This document shows, piece after piece, positions 35,938 through 47,190 of a stretch of 64,000 nucleotides of DNA (the stretch's first letter is position 1; the number at the start of each line of letters is the position of its first letter). Origin of the DNA: Elmis aenea. Taxonomy: Eukaryota; Arthropoda; Insecta; Coleoptera; Elmidae. The notes under the pieces are model-generated. The model worked only from the letters and a program-made list of their open reading frames with translations. It was not told where the DNA came from and searched no databases. The stretch lies in contig OX393579.1 in NCBI GenBank assembly GCA_947652605.1, forward strand, positions 20,233,674-20,297,673, read 5' to 3'. Made by a program: the position numbers and the translations under genes.

Positions 35938-36147
35938 ACTCGTGGTAAAGATTTTTTTAAGAAAATACTTCCGTTTTCCATGTAAACTTGTTCCAAAATA
36001 TCACTCGAGCAAATTTCATCTAAAAATACCCCTCCAGCTGCGCTGTCGGGGTATTTTTGATGCACTTTGCTTTCGTGATATTTCAACTGGAACAAGTTTC
36101 CATGGAAACCCAAAAGTATTTTCAAAAACATCTTCACCACTAGTGGT
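35938..36147. mobile_element. Fold-back MITE, 210 bp, nearly perfect palindrome
   Basis: The left arm ACTCGTGGTAAAGATTTTTT, GAAAATACTT, CATGTAAACTTGTTCC, AATATCAC, AAAAATACCCC is mirrored by the right half, read inward ACCACTAGTGGTGAAGATGT, GAAAATACTT, CATGGAAACTTGTTCC, AATATCAC, AAAAATACCCC. The loop is about 15 bases (TCCAGCTGCGCTGTC). It lies within the recombinase-like frame. Confidence 0.85.
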
Positions 36148-36262
36148 ATTACATACGATAATGTTTTGTAAATATGCTCGAATGAAAGTTGAGCTGAAAA
36201 ACATGAGTGAAGATTTGTCAAAAATTATAGATTATTTGCAATGCACGAGTTATATTTTTTCA

Positions 36263-36730
36263 GAAAATTTCTTTCACCTGACCTACCTGTCAAATTAATT
36301 GTATGTTATGTCAAATTTTACAAGTACTGTCAGAGTGGTGCGTCAGGGGCGTGGTTTAATCTATATTAAAGTAACGCTATTGGTCGCCGAAATTCGTCAA
36401 AAAATTATCAAGACCAAAATATTGAATTCCCTCTCCAAATTTATAGTTTCGACCAATCACAAACTCAGATTTCTGAGAAACGACTAATAAACGCATGAAA
36501 ATCTGTTAATTGCGAAAAGGATATTATCAGTGTATGATTAAGTTTATTGGTCGTTTCTAGGAAATCTGAGTTTGTTATTGGTCGAAAACGCAAATTAGAC
36601 AGGAGGCTCAACATCTGAGAGGAGAATGTATAATTATTACCGTGTAATAATGCTCCTATTGATAGTCTCTAGAAGATTTAAGATTAGTGATTGGTGGAAA
36701 ACGCAAATTTGACAGGTGAAGAAAATTTTC
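36263..36730. mobile_element. Composite palindromic element with nested inverted repeat
   Basis: The outer ends GAAAATTTCTTTCACCTG (36263) and, inward from the right, GAAAATTTTCTTCACCTGTC are inverted repeats. Inside, GTTTCGACCAATCACAAACT (from 36446) faces GTTTATTGGTCG...GGTCGAAAAC (36542-36588), with about 47-bp arms and a 50-bp loop. (G/C)GAAAACGCAAATT(A/T)GACAGG occurs as a direct repeat at about 36583 and 36697. Short minus frames over 36637-36871 have no domain. Confidence 0.65.
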
Positions 36731-37299
36731 AATGAAATCTTTCCTTCTTGCAAATTCATGACCGACTTCTTTACTTTCATCGAAAAACTTTTTTCTCCTC
36801 TGTGGCCAACGAGCTTGTTCATCTTCTTTATCAAATGATAGCCCTGACAACTCATTTGCTTCTTTTTCCACTTTTTCTTATTCTTCTATGAAATTTTCGA
36901 TAAAATTCTCTAGTAACCTTAGTAGAATAGAGTCTTTTAATAGTTTACACTGCACTGACTGCAGTGATTTGCTAGTTGCACTTATTTTCCGTAGAATGAT
37001 ATTTTAAATCACCGTCATCAGGGCAGTTTCATATTTATTCATTTTTTTTTCAGAAGTGAAGTTACTTCGACTATTGTGGTTATTTTTTTTCTTTTTTTAA
37101 GACAGATATCAGCCAAAGCCTCTTTTATATGGGTGTAACCAAGTTTTATAGCACCTTACGGAATCTGCTCTTGCTGACCCTCTTGTGTCTGAAATTTTCT
37201 TTACTTTTTCACACTTTTCCAGCTTTTTGCACAAAACTTGCCAGCGATGGGTTGACGCAGAAAAAATGTAAATAAAGTCTGACAGTTTTTAACTAGTAA

Positions 37300-37365
37300 T
37301 CTATCAATCTCGGGGCCCCTTTAAAATCGGGGCCCCTGGCGGCCGCCAGGTCCGCCAGCCCTTAA
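37300..37365 (-). mobile_element. Solo GC-rich terminus, hAT-like
   Basis: CGGGGCCCC occurs twice, then CTGGCGGCCGCCAGG (a perfect palindrome) and TCCGCCAGCCCTTA at about 37363. Read inward this is TAAGGGCTGGCGGACC, a style of end common in hAT MITEs. No left partner was found in the preceding kilobase. Confidence 0.4.
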
Positions 37366-39320
37366 ATCCTCTCCTTACGTTCGACTTACTTGAGCTGCTA
37401 CTTTTAATTCATAAAACATAAAATAAACATAAGTTCGATGTTAGTCGTAAAATTAATAGAGTAACAATGTCGCTGGTTGTGAGATCAGTGATCCTATTTC
37501 TTAAGCGTAGGAAACTTTCGCTAAGCTGAAATTTCTTGGTGGATATTATAGAATATTTAGGAAAACTGTGATGCTGAGGGCTGAGGATATTAAGGAAAAT
37601 TGCTGTAGATTTTTTCTTGATTCGATTACGTTGAGAAATAACTTAAGGTGTGTAAAGGTGTGACAATAACAATTTTTAAAAAATAAATTATATTTTAATT
37701 GGGACGCGCCTCGTATGTTAAAATCGCGCTCAACATGTTTCCTTACGTATTGTATAAAATGTGGTTGCAGCGTTGTGTTTATATTCAGCTGTGCAAAGAC
37801 ATCTGCCAAATTAATTAGGGTTAAGCCGTATAATGTGTTGTATCATGTAGAATAATGATAATCGATTCATACATGATTTGAACAAAATTAAAACAAATTT
37901 GCGCGACTTTCACTTAGCCTCATGTGTAACGTGCGTGTAACATTTTCAATTAAAGGAATAATAAACACGCCGGAAGTGAAAAATTTAATTTTACCAACAG
38001 ACGAATGTACCGATATGATTTATCCACTTATGTGTATAAATAAGAAACAAATATAGTAATCAACCACACGTAATTCTTGATTGGTTATTTACAATCCAGT
38101 TAGTTACTTGACAGGTTTATCTAAAGTATATCTTAATTACAGACATTAGTCATGCTTGTAACAAATTCTGGACCCTCTATACATAATATTTTTGGGTGCC
38201 GCTCAGGTTACTCCCGGTAATATCGGAGATTTAATAATCTACGAACACAACACGTTGGATTAGGAAGTTCTAAAACGCTTGTAAGTAAAAATAAATAACT
38301 AAAATGACACAGCATAATGTTCCAGTCAAATATCCGCAGATGCAAGAGATAAATTAGATATTTAAACTAATACACGTAGGTATATCGTTTTAGGTGCTAA
38401 GTCTAAACATATTTACATATATTATCATATTTTAAGCGTGATTAAACAGTCTTCAAATCTTCTGACATCTTCATTCGTTTCATTCGCGCCTGGATTTATA
38501 GTGGAACGTTCCCCATTTGTTCGGTTAACATAAGATAATTTTTAATAAAGAACCATAAACGATGACCATTGTAAAGTGTCACTGCTTGGTGTTAAAATGC
38601 AAAGAGATGTACAATTCCTTGATCTTATCGATGGGGATATTTAGTGGTTTGTCTACACATAAGATGATTTTGTTGAATGAACAAGACAACACAACACCGT
38701 GTAAAATAGGGAATAACGCCACCAGCGCAATATAAACATCGATAGATTTGTTGATTTTAATCTATAAGTTGAATTGTATTTTGATTTATTAAAAATAATC
38801 GACAGTGAATTGAAAATTTGTTAAGGATTTACAACTACCAATCTTAAGATAATGATGAGGTAACAACATCTAGAAAAAATAAATAGAAGAGTTCAATTAT
38901 GTTAAAACGGAAAATTTGTGAACAGTGAAATGTTAGAATTGTTCTTGATAAAAAAATCTCCCTGAATGAATAAGTACATATTAAAATTATAACATTTATG
39001 CCAACGATTGTTTTAGAGTATTTTTTATTCTAAAGTGTCTGTGCCTTCCATTTTCTTCAATTTCGGCGTATATAATTATTGCAAGAAGTACTATAATTTA
39101 AATGATGATGCTACATGCATTGCAATTATGATTTTTTCAGTTTTTTTAAAACATAAATTGTAAATTTAAATTTTTAACTGAATCACATTTAAACTTATCA
39201 TTCATTATTTTTTGTTTTTGAGTCATTTCGTATGTTTTATCTGGCACACATTTACTGATAATTAAATATTGTAACACACATTCTCTTTTGCAGTTTTTAT
39301 TCAGGTTTCGATAAACTGTA
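37366..39320. other. A+T-rich stretch, no gene supported
   Basis: A minus-strand frame, 37546-37809, starts only at a TTG and contains ADVFAQLNINTTLQPHFIQY before TAC|GTAAGG, a possible splice donor. It lacks any recognised domain and I leave it uncalled. Confidence 0.4.
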
Positions 39321-40503
39321 CGGGGTGAACCAAATTCGAAAAATTTACGGGGTTTCTCGGTTACCGTAATAGTTAGCGAAAATCTGATATCGGTCTCTTT
39401 GGCTATTTTTTTGAAGAAAGGACGTTTGTATAATCAGATTTTTTATATCCTTTCCATTTTGGCACTACAGACGAAAAATGTAATTTCATAATTTTTGAAA
39501 GTTGGCTGTAACTTATTTATTTCTAAAGATGAAAAAAATGTAACAAAGACTTTTTAATACAGATTTGTATGATTAATTTAAAAGCCAAATTTATTTTTTT
39601 TAGCGACCTTGACTTTCGAGATATAAAGTACCTAAGCTTATATTTTTTTGAAGGGAAACTCTAGCGGGCCATGACTTTAGATGAAAGAGAAATTTTTTAG
39701 CTTTTCAAAATGCAAATAATAACCGAGCTAAAAATTTCATTATCAAAGTTTGCTATGATTTCGTAAACTAGTGATGTTTGCAATTAATGGATAACTAAAC
39801 GTCATTACCAAGTAATATCTGATGCATCCGCTACGTTTTTATCACTTACTATGTAAATTCTAACATATTAAACTTTTCAGAGTGTTCAGATTTAGCCATT
39901 TTCACAATACCACAATGAATGAAGTTATAAAAAACAAAGAATACACGGATTTGCTTAAAAGTTGAAACATTACTTGGATTTGACGTTTAGTTGTTTAATA
40001 ATTGCAAACATCACTTGTTTACGAAATCATGGCAAACTTTGATAGGAATTTTTGTACAAAATTAGCCATACTTCGGTTATTTTTTGCAACAAATAGGTAT
40101 ATGACTATATATTTTTAAAAAGCTAAAACTACTCTTTTTCATATAAAATCATAGCCAACTAGGGTTTCTATTTAAAATAATACTATAAGTTTACTTCATA
40201 TCTAGAAAGTCAAGGTCGCAAAAAAAAATTAATTTTGTTTTCAAATTAAACATAAAAATCTGTATTAAAAACCTTCATAACGTTTCGTTCTATTTTTATA
40301 AATAAAGAAGTTATGATAAATTTTCAAAAATGATGAAATTTCATATTTCGTCTGTAGTGCCAAAATGGAAAGCAATATAAAAAATCTGATTGCATAGGCG
40401 TTATTTTCTCAAAAAAAATAGCGCAAGCGACCAGTATTAGATTTTCGCTAGTTATTACGTTAACCGAGATACCCCGTAAAACATTCGAATTGGGTCCACT
40501 CTG
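39321..40503. mobile_element. Mariner-type element, 1183 bp, about 480-bp inverted arms
   Basis: Ends are TA|CGGGGTGAACCAAATTCG and, inward from the right, TA|CAGAGTGGACCCAATTCG. The arms share CCATTTTGGCACTACAGACG, GCGAAAATCTGATATCGGTC-like sequence and, deeper in, CAAAGTTTGC(T/C)ATGATTTCGT. The centre, about 39800-39970, has no transposase. A half-copy of the same family starts at 47742. Confidence 0.88.
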
Positions 40504-40991
40504 TATCGGTAAAAGTTTTTTTTTTTGTTAGTCTATTTGTAAGATGGATTCAATGTTACATATCACTCTTGCATAATTCTAATTGCCAAAATAATACGGT
40601 TCATTGCGTTTTATTATGAAAACCTTATACATTTAATACGTAGAAATTATTGTTTATTTCCATGAAAACTAACACTGGATCTTTTTCCTATGAATAGGCA
40701 ATTTGACTATTAAAGGCAAATATGTTTAGGATATAATTATGGTAAAGTGGGACAAATGCACTAATTTAGGTAATTTATGAATTAGTTAGTATAAAAAACG
40801 ACAGTTCATCAAAAACAAATTGTATTTAGTTAATTCTAGATTTACCAAACCTCAGTTTAACGGATTTGGGATTTAACGGACAGAACACTACGGTCCAATG
40901 TCTGTACTTTCCCAACTTATCTCAATAAATTGCTTGCTTTAAGTATTAAAAAAACAGCGCCGGTAGTTTTCTGCTGTTAACATACAGTCAG
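40504..40991. other. A+T-rich stretch between two elements
   Basis: No signal recognised. A weak CTGCATATAGTCAG-type boundary gives way to the hAT element at 40992. Confidence 0.4.
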
Positions 40992-41166
40992 CAGTGACGT
41001 ACGCAAAAAAATATTTCAGGGGGGCTATTGTTTTAATTTGGAAAAATAATGCTGACTAATTTCAAATGTATAATGTATTTTATATGTCTGGAAATTATAA
41101 TTTTAGTCTTTTTCAAATTTTCGGGGAAGATTTATCCCCTTAATTCCTCCCTTGAGTACGCCACTG
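40992..41166. mobile_element. hAT-type MITE, 175 bp
   Basis: The left end is CAGTGACGTACGCAAAAAAA; the right end read inward is CAGTGGCGTACTCAAGGGAG. Flanks ACAGTCAG (40984-40991) and ACAGTGAG (41167-41174) form an 8-bp duplication with one mismatch. A G-run near the left faces C-runs near the right. It is non-coding. Confidence 0.85.
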
Positions 41167-41174
41167 ACAGTGAG

Positions 41175-42580
41175 TGATGTATTTTTATGTATTTCTTAAT
41201 GCATCATTATATTTAATGTACTCACATATAACTAAACTTGTAGTTTTTATAGCAAAAAGAATATGCACCTTTTTGTTAAATAAACTTTTGATTTCGTATT
41301 TAAACTCTTTTACGAATAACTGAATATAATGTAAATGTACATTGGGATTTACCGATCGCCCATTCCATTCAATTAATTCGCTATGTTTAGGTTTAACTGT
41401 ACACCAAATTCATTTCGTCTTTACTGTGTTTTTTACTGTTAATATTTTTAACTTTTGTTTCTTAACATTATTTAAATCACAGATCTAACAAATTTAATGT
41501 ATTCTGTCATTTCCTAAACCAAAAATTTAAACCGAAAATGCTCACAGTGATTAGTTCCTCGACAACTTTATTCTGATATATCTCGAGTACATATCTTATT
41601 CTAACCTGCGTAATATTTTATTCGACCATATTGTACCCCGTCGCTTATCTCACTATTTATCAATACACCTACGTAGCACGCGGCACCTGAGACTCAGAAA
41701 TTAATTTTCAAAATCCGTTTAGACCATTCGTAAGTCATTGTTGTGAAGCATTCAGAGTTCGTTCATAATATTCATATAAATATCTTATTATACGGTCGCT
41801 ATTCTTCTTGATTATGATGTATATTTTGATGCATTTGTTATCTCTTAAGTTACTTAAGTATGATTGGACGCTCCTCAATTCAGTAACTACTTATGGTACA
41901 CTTAAGTACTTTTGACTTTACATTTTTATCAGCTTATGCGGATGGAAGTTTTATCGATTTTCATCATTAAGGGGTGCATTCATACTACCCACCGATAAAA
42001 ATATCAATGGATTTAAATACATTCTAAATAACATTACAGAGATTTTTTACCGCTTGAATGATATAAAAAATTTACGTAGGATTTTACACGCTGCTTTTTT
42101 TATCGCATTCCGTTTGGCGAATGTGCACGTGCGCCTAGTTGTTTGGCTGTTTTAAATTTTAAAAATTAGATGGATCAAATTTTTATTCGATTATTTAATT
42201 TCCAAAGATTTTCCATTAAAGCATAATTTAAGGACGTGATAATAATTTTTAGATTTTTAGGTAAAAAATGTGAAAAAGCAATGTGTATTGTAAAATCTGC
42301 TCTTTTTTCTCTTAAAGTAATGGTTTACATTTAATTTAATGTACAGAATTGGTTGCTTTTTGCAGGTTCAAGAAACAATGTTTTAATGTAAGAGTCTAAT
42401 ATCTATAAGATATTAAAATTACTCGTAAGAAGACGAAAAATTTCAAACTATTTTTTGTTTAAAAGTGTTTTAAAATACTTGAATAAAAAAATTATTTAAA
42501 TTCTCAATATTTAAACTGACCTGATTTGACAATGCGAAATATAAACACACGTTTCTGAAATGTCTACAAGCACGCATATA
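41175..42580. other. A+T-rich stretch, no gene recognised
   Basis: No reading frame or repeat pair to report. Confidence 0.5.
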
Positions 42581-43537
42581 CAGTGTGTCCAAAAGGTATG
42601 GAATATGCTATATATCTCAGTAAATATCCACTTTAGGGAAACATGTTTTGAATAAAAGTTGTTTGGTACTTAGTTTTTCACCGTAAGAGAAAATTTAAAT
42701 TCTATTTTTTCGAATAACAAAAGCGCAATGATAAAGAATTGAATTGTTATAAATGACAAGATACCCCTATATTATACTCATTTGATAGAGAATTTTTTTC
42801 TCTTTTCAATGATGCCAAACTTTAGTACCCTAACTTAAGTAACTTTTTGAGAAAATCGTAAAAATATACTCTCAAATTATTTTAATTGTTTAGTATTTAT
42901 TTTTAACAAAAACATCATAAGAACTAATTTTTTTTGACGAAATCTACTTTTTCCTTTGGCGTCACCTTAACAATAAAGGCCGGAGAATATCGAAAATTCA
43001 AAAGATCGTATTAGAGAAGAGATGAGGTCTATTACACCTGAAATGGCTAAGAATGTTATTAACTGGTTTAAAAACCGAGTTTATTATTGCCAAGCTGTAA
43101 ATGGTTCACAGTTTTTGTTGTAGATATTTCGTCAAAAAATTTTAGTTCTTATGATGTTTTTGTTAAAAATAAATACCTACTAAACAATTAAAATAATTTG
43201 AGAGTATTTTTTGCGTCTTTCTCAAAAAGTGGCTTACGTAAGGGTACTAAAGTTTTGCATCATTGAAAAGAGAAAAAAAATCTCTATCAAATGAGTATAG
43301 TATAGGGGTAGCTTGTCATTTAAAAAAATTTAATTGTTTTTCATTGCGCTTTTGTTATTCGAAACAAATATTTAAATTTTGTCTTCTGGTGGACAACTAG
43401 GTACCAAATAACTTTTATTCAAAATATTTTTCCCTACAGTGGATATTCACTGAGATTTCTGTAAACCGAGATCAGATTATCGCTATCTATTATAATAACC
43501 GATATACCTCGTAAAACTTTCGAATAGATCCACCCTG
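42581..43537 (+). mobile_element. Mariner-type element, 957 bp, about 400-bp arms, transposase relic in centre
   Basis: Ends are TA|CAGTGTGTCCAAAAGGTA and, inward from the right, TA|CAGGGTGGATCTATTCGA. The arms share TTTAGGGAAACATGTTTTGA/TCAAAATATTTTTCCCTACA (inverted), GCGCAATGA, and CATCATAAGAACTAA facing TTAGTTCTTATGATG. The 180-bp centre encodes the end of a transposase on the plus strand. This copy ties the window's CAGGGTG family to the mariner/Tc1 superfamily. Confidence 0.9.
42986..43123 (+). pseudogene. Mariner-type transposase C-terminus
   Basis: The frame ending at TAG 43121-43123 reads NIENSKDRIREEMRS, ITPEMAKNVINWFKNRV, YYCQAVNGSQFLL. This matches the last 45 or so residues of mariner/Tc1-like transposases of insects. 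There the pattern is (L)xxRIxxAxxxITPEMLxNVxxxFxxRLxxCIxxxGGHFExLL, with the conserved glycine-rich end here reduced to NGSQF. No DDE residues remain. It lies between the two inverted arms, as expected for an internally deleted autonomous copy. Confidence 0.85.
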
Positions 43538-43836
43538 TACACTAGTTTTACCAGTAGGTATTTTCTTAACAAAAGTAGTTATGAAGAAATTTATTGGCAT
43601 GTGAAATTATCATTCTGTACAAATACTCAGTTTTTACTGGATAGGATATTAAACAAAAAAAAAAAAAAAAAATAATAATAATATTGTTTACCTTTTATCA
43701 AGTTAATTATAAAGTCCAAAGCCATTAAATATTTCTACGTATTGAACTCTACTATAAATATGTGTCACTTTTTGCAAATTTTAAATCTCTATTTGTGTTA
43801 TCGGAGATATCGATATTTGTTTTCTCTACCTATACC

Positions 43837-44188
43837 CAGTGGTTAGCTGTAGGGGGCTCGCGGGGGCTCGCGCGAGCCCTTTGTTAAATTATTCCTTAAT
43901 TTGCGAGCCCCTTGTTCTTCTTGTTAACCATTTTCTCAAGAAAAAATATATCTTAAAATCATTGTCATTACATACATTATTGTAAAGCGACGAAGTCATG
44001 CCTATCAAGCAATGACGATTTTTAGAATAACCCGTCGCACAATAGAATTTTTTGAATTATGTACAATCACTCGATTATTCACGTTTGAATTTAAAATGCC
44101 ATTTTTTTTCCAACATATAAACATTATTTTTTTGTTTTTATTTAACTATGAGCGAGCCCTTTGTTAAAAATTTTATAGCTCACCACTG
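43837..44188. mobile_element. hAT-type MITE, 352 bp, perfect target duplication
   Basis: The left end is CAGTGGTTAGCTGTAGGGGG; the right end read inward is CAGTGGTGAGCTATAAAATT. The flanks are identical CCTATACC octamers (43829-43836 and 44189-44196). GCTCGCG/GCGAGCCC motifs cluster near both ends (three at the left, one at the right). It is non-coding. Confidence 0.93.
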
Positions 44189-44196
44189 CCTATACC

Positions 44197-45448
44197 TACA
44201 TACATTTTTCTACTACCACTAATGTAAATGATTCTTACCGTACCTCCTGCATGCATAGTAAGTGGGTCCTTACGCACAGTGAGCAAAAAGCACAGTTTTT
44301 TAAAGAAATGATCAAAGTAAACTCACGTCAAACACTGCCTATATGCAGAGTAAGTGAGTGCTTACGCACGGTAAGGAATACGCAAACTTGTCTAGAAATG
44401 TCAAAGTAGGCTTACGTTAAAGATGAACGTAATTATATATTGTGTATATTAGCCAAAAAGCCGTTAAAATCGTTGGTATTATGTGTTCGTAGAAAAAGTA
44501 AACTACATAACACGAGTTGCAAAGCAATTACGCACTCGTGGAAATACTTTTCCTTTCGTGCGTAATATGCTTCTTACAACTTTTGTTATGTAATATACTA
44601 TTACCTCACTTTAATTCTTATTAAATTACATTAGCTACATTTGTTACATTTCATATAGATGAAGTTCTGCTTCATACAACTAAACATGTGGTGAAAGTCA
44701 TTTGGAGACCAGACCAGATATTTCCACTTATAACGGACCCATTTCCCTAAAATGGTAAACAGGCCCTTAATTTAAATTAATATGTGTGCTTGCTTTAGAT
44801 CGTCAAGATAATGTAAATAACTTACGTACTAAATTATATTAACTTTTTAGTATCTTTAAATTATTCGCACACAGTTGTGATAATGGGTAATTTTGCACGC
44901 ACGATATTTACCTTATTTGTCCTAATACCGTGCTCTTTTTAACGCACAATTCCGTGTCAAAAAGTCTGCTAATGAGTAAGAAAGTCGTGTTTAGCTCCAG
45001 TTTATTTTACGAAGTTGACAGTCCCGCGTAAAAATGCGAGTAAATATGCATATATTTAAAATAATTTGCCGTTTTGTGCTATAAATATCGGTGCTTATTT
45101 ATGAGTGTGTGTAAAAATCGCTTGTTTTAACACCAGGTCACATTTCTTATAAGAAATTTCTATTGTTCTTTTTTTAGCAAAATGCATCATACACACGCAA
45201 ATTGAGTCATTTTATGCAGTAGTTTCCTGTTTCTGATAAATGTGGTAATCGTTCCAAAAAATCTAAACTGTGCGTACGGTTGTACTTGAATAATTTAAAT
45301 TGTGAAATATTAAATGTTTTTAATGCCGTATATTTACCGGGGTTTTTACGACCAAGTTGTACCTATGTTTTGTTTAAATGAAAAATGTTCTGCTTCTGGG
45401 GTAAAGTTCAGGACAAATGCCGGAAATCGTCCACCTTGTAGTGAAGAG
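44197..45448. other. A+T-rich stretch, no gene recognised
   Basis: A direct repeat of about 45 bp, GCATAGTAAGTGGGTCCTTA and GCAGAGTAAGTGAGTGCTTA, lies at about 44255 and 44345. Nothing else was recognised. Confidence 0.5.
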
Positions 45449-45450
45449 TG

Positions 45451-45480
45451 TATATCAGGGGCGGCTCGTTCTTAGGGGTG
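45451..45480 (+). mobile_element. Solo hAT-like terminus CAGGGGCGGCTCGT
   Basis: CAGGGGCGGCTCGTTCTTAG has the CAGGGG start and GC-rich character of hAT ends. No inverted partner (ACGAGCCGCCCCTG) was found to the right. Confidence 0.35.
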
Positions 45481-45663
45481 GCATGATTTAAATAAAATTG
45501 TGTATATTCTTTAAACTTGTTTACATTTAAAAAGAAACATAATTTGGTCGTTTGTACTGCAGCTACACTCAATAGTTTACATTTTATAGCAATGTTTTTG
45601 TCTTATAAAATCAATACGCGGGCTGCATTTTTCGTAGCTTGACAGCGCCACCATACTATACAC

Positions 45664-45861
45664 CAGGGTTGGGCAAAATTTGATTTTTATTAAAAAAGTC
45701 AAAAATCATTGATTTAAATTAATAAAATTTAAAAATTTTGATTTTTTTAATGTTTTTTTTAAGAAACTTGACTATTTTCCTTTTTTACAACTAATTTATT
45801 CATTATTACTGCTGCATTATATCTTCTAAACAGCGTCATTCAAAAAGTATCAGTTAATGAA
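45664..45861 (+). mobile_element. Left part of a hAT element related to 24922-26148
   Basis: CAGGGTTGGGCAAAATTTGA begins it, followed by TTGATTTAAATTAATAAAAT-type repeats, like the TTTAAATC arrays of the 24922 element. It is interrupted at 45862 by hairpin copy M3, and a right terminus was not found beyond it. Confidence 0.5.
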
Positions 45862-46256
45862 ATAGTTATTTATGTACCAAGGCAGTAAAGTTCGACTTTT
45901 TATCACGACTGTGGATATTATTTGTCGAGAAGAAGTTGAGCCAAATAACCACGCTAGTGATAAAAAGGAACTTTACTGCTAAGGTGCACATTAATTTTTT
46001 TCTGCAATCGTCAAAGAAATAGCGGAAAATTAAGCAAATACATAAAGTTTTACTTCATCTGTCAGAGTCTCATTCATCTGTCAAATATGTATTGAACAAA
46101 AGCACGCCCGCTTTTACTAAATTCAACCAATGGGCGTAGCGCATTTTACTTTTTTACTGCCTAAAAGTGTTTTTGACTGCCTAGACAGTAAAAATTATTA
46201 TTACAGCCGCTTTTGGGTACTTATTGAGCTAGTTTAGTGACGATTGCAGAAAAAAG
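45862..46256 (+). mobile_element. Hairpin-bearing non-autonomous element, copy M3
   Basis: It starts AATAGTTATTTATGTACCAA and ends GACGATTGCAGAAAAAAG. The first stem pairs GGCAGTAAAGTTCGACTTTT with AAAAAGGAACTTTACTGCTA around a loop of about 55 bases. TTTTTTCTGCAATCGTC then occurs as the inverted partner of the right end. It is nearly collinear with M1 (384-782), read on the opposite strand. Confidence 0.75.
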
Positions 46257-46399
46257 TTTTTTACTAAAAATTTCTTAGAAACTTTTATTCCTCATAAAAG
46301 TTGGTGGATGACATAAACTAATTAAAAGGTGTAAACAAATTTCACAAAAATGTAAACGATACCAGATTTTAGCGATTTCAGAAATATTCACAAGAGTAA

Positions 46400-47190
46400 A
46401 GGGGCATATTAATGAAATTTTATGGTTAAAAATGACGTCTCTTTGCTGCTAGATGCTCTCAAGACAATTTCACACACATCGATAGAGACTGAGAATTTTA
46501 TGTGACAGGACTTCTGTTAATAAATTAAGTGTTAGACTAATTGACTGAAGCACAGATCACCTTTGGTTTCTTAAATCATATTACAAAAATTCAAGTTAAA
46601 AATTATGTTATTGTGTTTATTGAAGTGAACTTGCAATAAAAAGGTTATATTTTCCAAATATAAGTTTTTCTCACCAATATTATTGTATTATTGACAATCA
46701 GGGCTGTGGAGTCAGAGTCGGAGTAGGAGTCGGGGTTTAGAAGGAATTTCTGGTCAGTGGAGTTGGAGTCGGAGTCAGAAAAAATTTACCGATTTCGACT
46801 CCGAGTACAACAAAAAATTGCGAGATAGTCCTTTGCCGCAAAATTTAAACTCAAATTTTAAATAATTTCTTTATATTTCTTTTTATTTTTATATTACACA
46901 CACCATAAAATGCCTTAGTATTTTATTTTGTCGGAGTCGGAGCCGGAGTCGGAGTCGACCTACTAAAATTATCAGGAGTCGGAGTCGGAGTCGGAGTCGA
47001 TTTTTTTTACCGACTCCGCAGCCCTGTTGACAGTAATCATTGAGCAAAATGTATTACATATATATGACAGGGAGTTGTTTTTAAGTCATAAAACGCTCCC
47101 TTTCTATTTTGGGTTATTTATTTAAAATTGTTGACTTAATTTATTACATCCCGGGATCCCGAGAAATCCCGGAACAAAGACCGATGTGAT
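46400..47190 (+). mobile_element. Decayed hAT element, copy 4, interrupted by a GGAGTC element
   Basis: From 46425 it matches copy 2: CTCTTTGCTGCTAGATGCTC, then a decayed dimerisation-domain segment (TTCTGTTAATAAATTAAGTG...CACCTTTGGTTTCTTAAATC), then AAAATGTATTACATATAT and ATTACATCCCGGGATCCCG. The left end and exact right terminus are lost. The block 46699-47026 is absent from copy 2 and is a later insertion. Confidence 0.7.
46699..47026. mobile_element. hAT-type element, 328 bp, with GGAGTC hexamer arrays, nested in copy 4
   Basis: The left end is CAGGGCTGTGGAGTCAGAGT; the right end read inward is CAGGGCTGCGGAGTCGGTAA. Flanks are TTGACAAT (46691-46698) and TTGACAGT (47027-47034), one mismatch. 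GGAGTC units are repeated near both ends, but mostly in the same orientation (at 46720-46770 and at 46925-47000), with GACTCC only at the extreme right and at 46798. It is non-coding. Confidence 0.92.

Noticed and set aside
35762..36298. 178-codon frame as a single intact gene
   Set aside because: The middle 210 bp are a fold-back element, so the frame is a chimera; only the first part resembles a known protein.
37546..37809. Minus-strand frame beginning ADVFAQLNINTTLQ
   Set aside because: It starts only at TTG, has no recognised domain, and a single possible donor site is too little to call an exon.
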